From the NCBI GenBank assembly GCA_014896375.1, contig JADBKN010000004.1, forward strand, positions 21,816 to 85,815: DNA of 64,000 nucleotides, written 5' to 3'. The position numbers and the translations under genes are program-made. The DNA is from Bacillota bacterium (lineage in GTDB: Bacteria > Bacillota > Sulfobacillia > RBS10-35 > Bu92). Numbering within the stretch: position 1 is the stretch's first letter; each line of letters begins with the position of its first letter. Below the pieces are notes generated by a model. The model ran no database searches and had not been told where the DNA came from. It saw only the letters and a program-made list of their open reading frames with translations. Of this stretch, positions 60,093 through 64,000 are shown piece after piece.

Positions 60093-60371
60093 ACCGTCAC
60101 CCCGCGCGGTAGTGTCGCCGCAAGCGGGCGCGCGCCATTCGGCGGGGACGCGCTGCGCGGGAACGCCGCACCGGGGACGCTGCACCGTCCAGGCAGGCCT
60201 GAAAGAGAGAGCCTCAGCGTGGAGACGGCTGCGCGGTCGGGGAGCCCGCACCGGCCGAGGCGGCATCGTGCAGCCGTGACTTGACGCCGCCGGCCCCCGC
60301 CTGTGCCCGCCATCCGCGCCTCGGCCGCCCGCCGTGGCCCCGCCGGCCGCCGTTGGGGTAATGTACTCTTG

Positions 60372-60995
60372 ATGAACACGATCCGGAAGCGCCCGCCGGC
60401 CGCCGAAGCACAGCTGCGCGTCAGCGAGATCTTCACGTCCATTCAGGGAGAGGGCGTGAGGGCCGGTTACCTTTGCACCTTCGTGCGCTTCCAGGGCTGC
60501 TCCGTGGGCTGCGAGTGGTGCGATACGAAGTACACCTGGGACTTCTTCGGCGGCACGCCGATGACGCGCGAGGAGATTTACTCGCGTATCGAGACGCCGA
60601 ACGTCGTCCTCACCGGCGGCGAGCCGCTGCAGCAGCCCAAAGCGGCGATGCTCGCCTTCGTGAGCGGTCTCAAGGAGCGCGGCCACTTCGTGCAGGTGGA
60701 GACGAGCGGCCGCTTCTACGCTCCCTGGGTGGCGGAGGTGGACTGGCGCACCGTGTCGCCGAAACCGCCCACTTATGAGATCGCAGAGCGTCTACGGCCG
60801 CTCGTCGACGAGTTGAAGTACGTCGTCGATAACACCTTCACCGAGGACCGCGTGGAGCCGCTCCCCCGCTGCACCGTGTCGCTTCAGCCGGAGGGCAACA
60901 AGCCGGAGTACGTGGCCAAGGCGCTGGAGATCCTGCGCCGCCACCCGGAATGGCGCCTTTCCGTGCAAATCCACAAGTTTTTGGGGCTGGCATGA
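60372..60995 (+). CDS. queE: 7-carboxy-7-deazaguanine synthase QueE
   Basis: The 207-residue radical SAM enzyme has EIFTSIQGEGVRAGYLCTFVRFQGCSVGCEWCDTKYTW with cluster cysteines at 43, 47 and 50 (CxxxCxxC), NVVLTGGEP and PKPP. It converts carboxytetrahydropterin to 7-carboxy-7-deazaguanine in queuosine/7-deazapurine synthesis, downstream of QueD encoded next. No ribosome binding site precedes ATG 60372; TAATGT 8 nt upstream could be a -10 for a leaderless message. queC and queF are not in the window. Confidence 0.95.
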   Translation: MNTIRKRPPAAEAQLRVSEIFTSIQGEGVRAGYLCTFVRFQGCSVGCEWCDTKYTWDFFGGTPMTREEIYSRIETPNVVLTGGEPLQQPKAAMLAFVSGLKERGHFVQVETSGRFYAPWVAEVDWRTVSPKPPTYEIAERLRPLVDELKYVVDNTFTEDRVEPLPRCTVSLQPEGNKPEYVAKALEILRRHPEWRLSVQIHKFLGLA

Positions 60996-60996
60996 C

Positions 60997-61386
60997 ATGT
61001 ACCGGCTGACCGTCCGCCGCCACTTTGACGCCTCGCACATCGTGGAGGGCCACCCAGGCAAGTGCGCGCGCCTGCACGGCCACCGCTGGACGGCCGAGGT
61101 GCGCATCGACTGCCCGCGCCTGAATGAGATCGGCCTGGCCATCGATTTCGGCGACGTGAAACGCGCGCTGGACGAGGTCCTCCCCGACCACCGCCACATC
61201 AACGACGTTCTGCCCGCCGGCTACAACGCCACGGCGGAGCGCATCGCCCAGTGGCTGTACGAGACGCTGGCGCCGCGCTTCGCCGCCATGGGGGGCCTCC
61301 TGGTGGAGGTCGCCGTGTGGGAGACGCCGGACGCCGCCGCCACGTACATCCCGGACGAGCCCGGCGGAGGGGCGGGCACCCCGTGA
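60997..61386 (+). CDS. queD: 6-carboxytetrahydropterin synthase QueD
   Basis: The 129-residue protein has zinc ligands His14 in RRHFDASH and His27/His29 in LHGHRW, catalytic Cys23, and VEVAVWETPDAAATY near the end. It makes 6-carboxy-5,6,7,8-tetrahydropterin from dihydroneopterin triphosphate. It starts 1 nt after the queE stop and overlaps the LuxE-like gene as GTGA. Confidence 0.95.
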   Translation: MYRLTVRRHFDASHIVEGHPGKCARLHGHRWTAEVRIDCPRLNEIGLAIDFGDVKRALDEVLPDHRHINDVLPAGYNATAERIAQWLYETLAPRFAAMGGLLVEVAVWETPDAAATYIPDEPGGGAGTP

Positions 61387-62777
61387 CGGCCGCGGGCGCG
61401 CCGCTGCCGCCCGAAGGCCGGCGCCTGGAGGCGGAGATCCTCGCCTGGGTCCGCGAGTATGAGCGCGCCGGCCCGGCGGAGGACCCGGCCGTCGCGGCTC
61501 CCGCGGGAATGGCGCCGGCTCGAACGGCGCCCTCGCGGAAGGCCGCGGCACTAGCGGTCGACGCGGCACAAGCCGCGGCGGCGCGTTTCGACGAGCTGGC
61601 GCGGCGCGTGTTCGCCTACCAGTTCGTCCACAACCCGCACTACCGCCGCTTCTGCGAGCGCCGCGGCATCGCGCCGCCCCTCGCGGCCGGCGACGGAAGC
61701 GCGGGCGCCGCCGGCGACAGGCACGCGGGCGCCGCCGGCGACGGAAGCGCCCGCCGCGCCCCCGCGGGCTGGCTCGACATCCCTGCCGTGCCCGCCGCCG
61801 CGCTCAAAGACGCCGCCCTCGCCACCTTCGACGTCCACCGCGCGGCCGCGGTCTTCGAGACGAGCGGCACCACGCAGGGACGGCCGGGCCGGCACCACCT
61901 GCCCCACACGACGCTGTATGAGGCCGCGCTCACCGCCCACTTCCGCCACTACGTGCTGCCGGACCTGGCGGAGGGGGAGCGCCTGCCGGTCTTCGTCCTC
62001 TTCCCGGACTTGCCGCGCTCTTCCCTTGCGCACATGATGCGCACCGTCATCGCCCGCTTCGGCGCGCCGGAGAGCCGCTTCTTCCTGCGGGAGGCCGTGC
62101 GCGAGGCGGCCCTGGACGTCGACGGGCTGGTGGAGGCCCTTGAGCGCGCCTCCGCCGCCGGCCGGCCGGTCCTGCTCGCCGGCGCCGTGCTGGGCTTCGT
62201 CTTCGCGTGCGAGGCGCTGGCGGCCCGCGGGCGGCGTTTCCGCCTGCCGGCCGGCAGCCGCATCATGGACACGGGCGGCTTCAAGGGGCGGCGGCGGGAG
62301 ATCGCGCGCGATGAGCTGCGGCGCATGTACGCGGAGACGTTCGGCGTGCCGCCGGACCTCGTCGTCAACGAGTATGGGATGACGGAGCTGGCGAGCCAGT
62401 TCTACGACGCCCGCCTCCGCCGGGCGCTCGCCCTCCGAGGCGCGCCGGCGGGGGCGGCGCCCGCGGCCGCCGCGGAGGAGGACGGCCGGCTGCGCCCGCC
62501 GCCCTGGATGCGCGCCGCGGCCGTGGACCCGGACACGCTGCGCCCGCTGCCTCCGGGAGAGCGCGGCCTCTTGCGCGTCGTCGACCTGTGCAACCTGCAC
62601 ACGGTGCCCTTCCTGCAGCTGGAGGATGTCGGCCGCGTCGATGCGCACGGCCGCGTCACGCTGGAGGGGCGCGCCCACGGCGCCGAACTGCGGGGCTGCT
62701 CCCTGGCGGTGGAGGACCTCCTCGCCGCAGGGGGCGCGGTCGCGGATCTTGCGGATCTTGAGGAGGGTCGCGAATGA
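61383..62777 (+). CDS. LuxE-like acyl-protein synthetase (adenylate-forming)
   Basis: The 464-residue protein matches the LuxE/PaaK group of adenylate-forming enzymes: FQFVHNPHYRRFCERR-type start (YQFVHNPHYR), IPAVPAAALKDAALATF, phosphate loop FETSGTTQGRPGRHHL, MDTGGFKGRRREIARDEL, NEYGMTELASQFYD and GLLRVVDLCN. LuxE activates a fatty acid and holds it as thioester for reduction by LuxC. A loop near residue 100-130 contains tandem Gly/Asp/Ala repeats (AGDGSAGAAGDRHAGAAGDGSA region). GTG 61383 overlaps queD; the next gene overlaps as ATGA. Confidence 0.85.
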   Translation: MTAAGAPLPPEGRRLEAEILAWVREYERAGPAEDPAVAAPAGMAPARTAPSRKAAALAVDAAQAAAARFDELARRVFAYQFVHNPHYRRFCERRGIAPPLAAGDGSAGAAGDRHAGAAGDGSARRAPAGWLDIPAVPAAALKDAALATFDVHRAAAVFETSGTTQGRPGRHHLPHTTLYEAALTAHFRHYVLPDLAEGERLPVFVLFPDLPRSSLAHMMRTVIARFGAPESRFFLREAVREAALDVDGLVEALERASAAGRPVLLAGAVLGFVFACEALAARGRRFRLPAGSRIMDTGGFKGRRREIARDELRRMYAETFGVPPDLVVNEYGMTELASQFYDARLRRALALRGAPAGAAPAAAAEEDGRLRPPPWMRAAAVDPDTLRPLPPGERGLLRVVDLCNLHTVPFLQLEDVGRVDAHGRVTLEGRAHGAELRGCSLAVEDLLAAGGAVADLADLEEGRE

Positions 62778-63748
62778 CCTCGACACCGGACTGCCTCTAC
62801 GATCTCTCGCCGCGCGACATCGTCACCATCGACCTCTTCGACGGCGGCGAGCCGCACCGCACGTGCGCCTACCTTGTCAAGGCGCCGCGCCCGGCCGTCA
62901 TCGAGACGGGCGGCTCGCGCGCGCGGCCGCTCATCCTGGAGGCGCTCGCGGCCGCGGGCGTGGCGAAGGAGGACGTCGCCTACATCTTCGTCACGCACGT
63001 GCACCTCGACCACGCGGGCGGCGCCGGGGCGCTGGCCGAGGAGCTGCCGCATGCGCGCGTCGTCGTTCACGCGCGCGGCGCGAGCCACCTGGCGGACCCG
63101 TCGCGCCTTCTTGAGGGCACGCGTATGGTGCACGGGCCGGACGCCGAGCGGCTTTTCGGCCCGGTGTCCCCGGTGCCGCGGGAGCGGCTCCACGTGCCGG
63201 AGGACGGCGAGGTCATCGACCTCGGCGGCGGCCACGCCATCGAGTGCCTCGACACGCCTGGCCACGCCTTCCACCACCTGGCCTTCTTCGACCGCGGCGC
63301 GCGCGTGCTCTGGCCGGGCGACGTGATGGGCATCCGCTATGTGGCGCTCTCCACCGCCGAGCGGCCCTACGTGCTGCCGTCGACGGCGCCCAACCAGTTC
63401 GACCCCGACATCATGGCGGCCACATGCCGGCGCCTGGCCGGGCTCGGCGCGGAGGCCGTTGCCTTCTCGCACTTCGGGGCCGCGCGGCTGGACGTGCGCG
63501 CCCTGGCGGAGCGCGTGGCGGAGGAGGCGCGGCGCTTCGTGGAGGCGGGGCGCGGCGCGGCCGACCCGCTCGACGCGGACGCGGTGCTGGCGGCGCTGCT
63601 CGACCACGTGCGCGAGGACCTGGCACGCCACGGCCTGACGGCCGGCGGGGCCGTCGAGGCGCAGCTGCGCTTCGACGCGGCGATCAACGCGAAAGGCGTG
63701 GCGGCGTACTTCCAGTGGCTGCGGAAGAAGACGCAGGGAGCGGAATGA
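62774..63748 (+). CDS. MBL-fold metallohydrolase
   Basis: The 324-residue protein has the metallo-beta-lactamase signature THVHLDHAGG with further metal residues in TPGHAFHHL, LWPGDVMG and FSHFG. The N-terminal half fits glyoxalase II-like/thioesterase-like members; the C-terminal 90 residues are helical. Placement between LuxE-like and LuxC-like genes, with 4-nt overlaps on both sides, suggests work on an acyl or acyl-aldehyde related substrate, perhaps as a thioesterase; this is inference. Confidence 0.88.
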   Translation: MTSTPDCLYDLSPRDIVTIDLFDGGEPHRTCAYLVKAPRPAVIETGGSRARPLILEALAAAGVAKEDVAYIFVTHVHLDHAGGAGALAEELPHARVVVHARGASHLADPSRLLEGTRMVHGPDAERLFGPVSPVPRERLHVPEDGEVIDLGGGHAIECLDTPGHAFHHLAFFDRGARVLWPGDVMGIRYVALSTAERPYVLPSTAPNQFDPDIMAATCRRLAGLGAEAVAFSHFGAARLDVRALAERVAEEARRFVEAGRGAADPLDADAVLAALLDHVREDLARHGLTAGGAVEAQLRFDAAINAKGVAAYFQWLRKKTQGAE

Positions 63749-64000
63749 CGGCGCGCGGCGCGCTGCCGCAGCCGCGGCCGATCTCGCCGGCCGAGTGGCC
63801 GGCGCTCGCCGGGGAGTTGCGCGCCGCGCACGAACGCCTGCGCCGCCGCCGCCTCGGGGACCTATTGGACGCGCTGGACGAGGTGGCGCGGCTCGCCGCC
63901 GCCGGCCACCCGCTGCGCCGCGCGGCCGAGGAGGCACTGCCGCGCCGCAGCGGGCTCTCGCGCCCCATGGCGCGCCGCGCGATCGACGCCGCCTTCGCGG
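63745..64000 (+). CDS. LuxC-like acyl-CoA reductase, N-terminal part (cut by window end)
   Basis: ATG 63745 overlaps the previous stop as ATGA and the frame stays open for 85 residues to the right edge. The sequence (ERLRRRRLGDLLDALDEVARLAA, HPLRRAAEEALPRRSGLSRPMARRAIDAAF) resembles the N-terminal helical part of LuxC/acyl-CoA reductase proteins, where R-x-x-A-x-x-x-L precedes a 'sGLS' motif. The catalytic domain lies outside the window. Placement two genes after a LuxE-like enzyme supports the call. Confidence 0.6.
   Translation, partial: MTARGALPQPRPISPAEWPALAGELRAAHERLRRRRLGDLLDALDEVARLAAAGHPLRRAAEEALPRRSGLSRPMARRAIDAAFA

Noticed and set aside
60190..60371. preQ1 riboswitch upstream of queE
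   Set aside because: No preQ1-I or preQ1-II type pseudoknot sequence is visible in the leader, which seems very short.

Overview
The window is a very GC-rich stretch of a bacterial chromosome that reads as an endospore-forming Firmicute of the high-GC type (Symbiobacterium/Thermaerobacter/Limnochorda-like; exact lineage not determinable here). Pointers are an alpha/beta small acid-soluble spore protein, SpoIIE, a SpoVK-like ATPase, the Gram-positive lexA-yneA arrangement with CGAAC-N4-GTTCG SOS boxes, GlnR-GlnA, two bacillithiol enzymes (BshA, BshB1) and a Bacillus-type FadR operator. Starts are a mix of ATG, GTG and TTG, usually behind a clear AGGAGG-type site, and many genes overlap by ATGA/GTGA.

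Layout. 0-9 kb: end of a histidine phosphatase, an exonuclease-helicase of the DinG family, a spore protein, a small membrane protein, an aldehyde dehydrogenase, a peptidase S51-like protein, then a NarL/DevR-type two-component system on the minus strand. 9-14.6 kb: DoxX-like protein, a 5'-truncated copper-oxidase fragment, polytopic membrane proteins, and a coupled minus-strand trio (PPOX-like, UbiA-like, CPBP-like). At 14,642-14,669 there is a 28-bp sequence that matches a Firmicute dif (XerCD) site; genes left of it mostly point right and genes for the next ~13 kb mostly point left, as expected at a replication terminus. 14.7-28 kb: yneA/grx/lexA with three SOS boxes, then glnA-glnR, a SpoVK-like/GTPase group, miaA-mutL-mutS (mutS lacks its 5' half and abuts a decayed mutS paralogue and a tilS-like fragment), and an mhqR-mhqO-mhqD-like quinone/electrophile operon.

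28-43 kb: a branched-chain amino acid ABC transporter whose permease LivM and both ATPases are one polypeptide, spoIIE, a HAD-Nudix fusion, pterin dehydratase, a coxM-coxS-mocA group with no coxL, an EamA transporter, and bshB1-bshA. 43-58 kb: a full fatty-acid degradation operon (acyl-CoA ligase, FadR, FadN, FadA, FadE) behind a perfect 18-bp FadR palindrome, with etfB-etfA nearby to accept the electrons; between them a threonine/serine dehydratase, two unknown proteins, an Spx-like protein and an M20 peptidase. 58-64 kb: a membrane-anchored sugar dehydrogenase-like protein, a Clp-fold protease, and a tightly overlapping operon queE-queD-luxE-like-MBL-luxC-like that runs off the window end.

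The most striking observation is the Spx/ArsC-family gene at 54,455-54,850 (minus). Its first redox cysteine is encoded by an in-frame TGA (TGA-Thr-Ser-Cys), it has its own ribosome binding site upstream of the TGA, and a perfect 8-bp hairpin starts 16 nt after the TGA, where bacterial SECIS elements lie. It is a candidate selenocysteine-containing Spx homologue.
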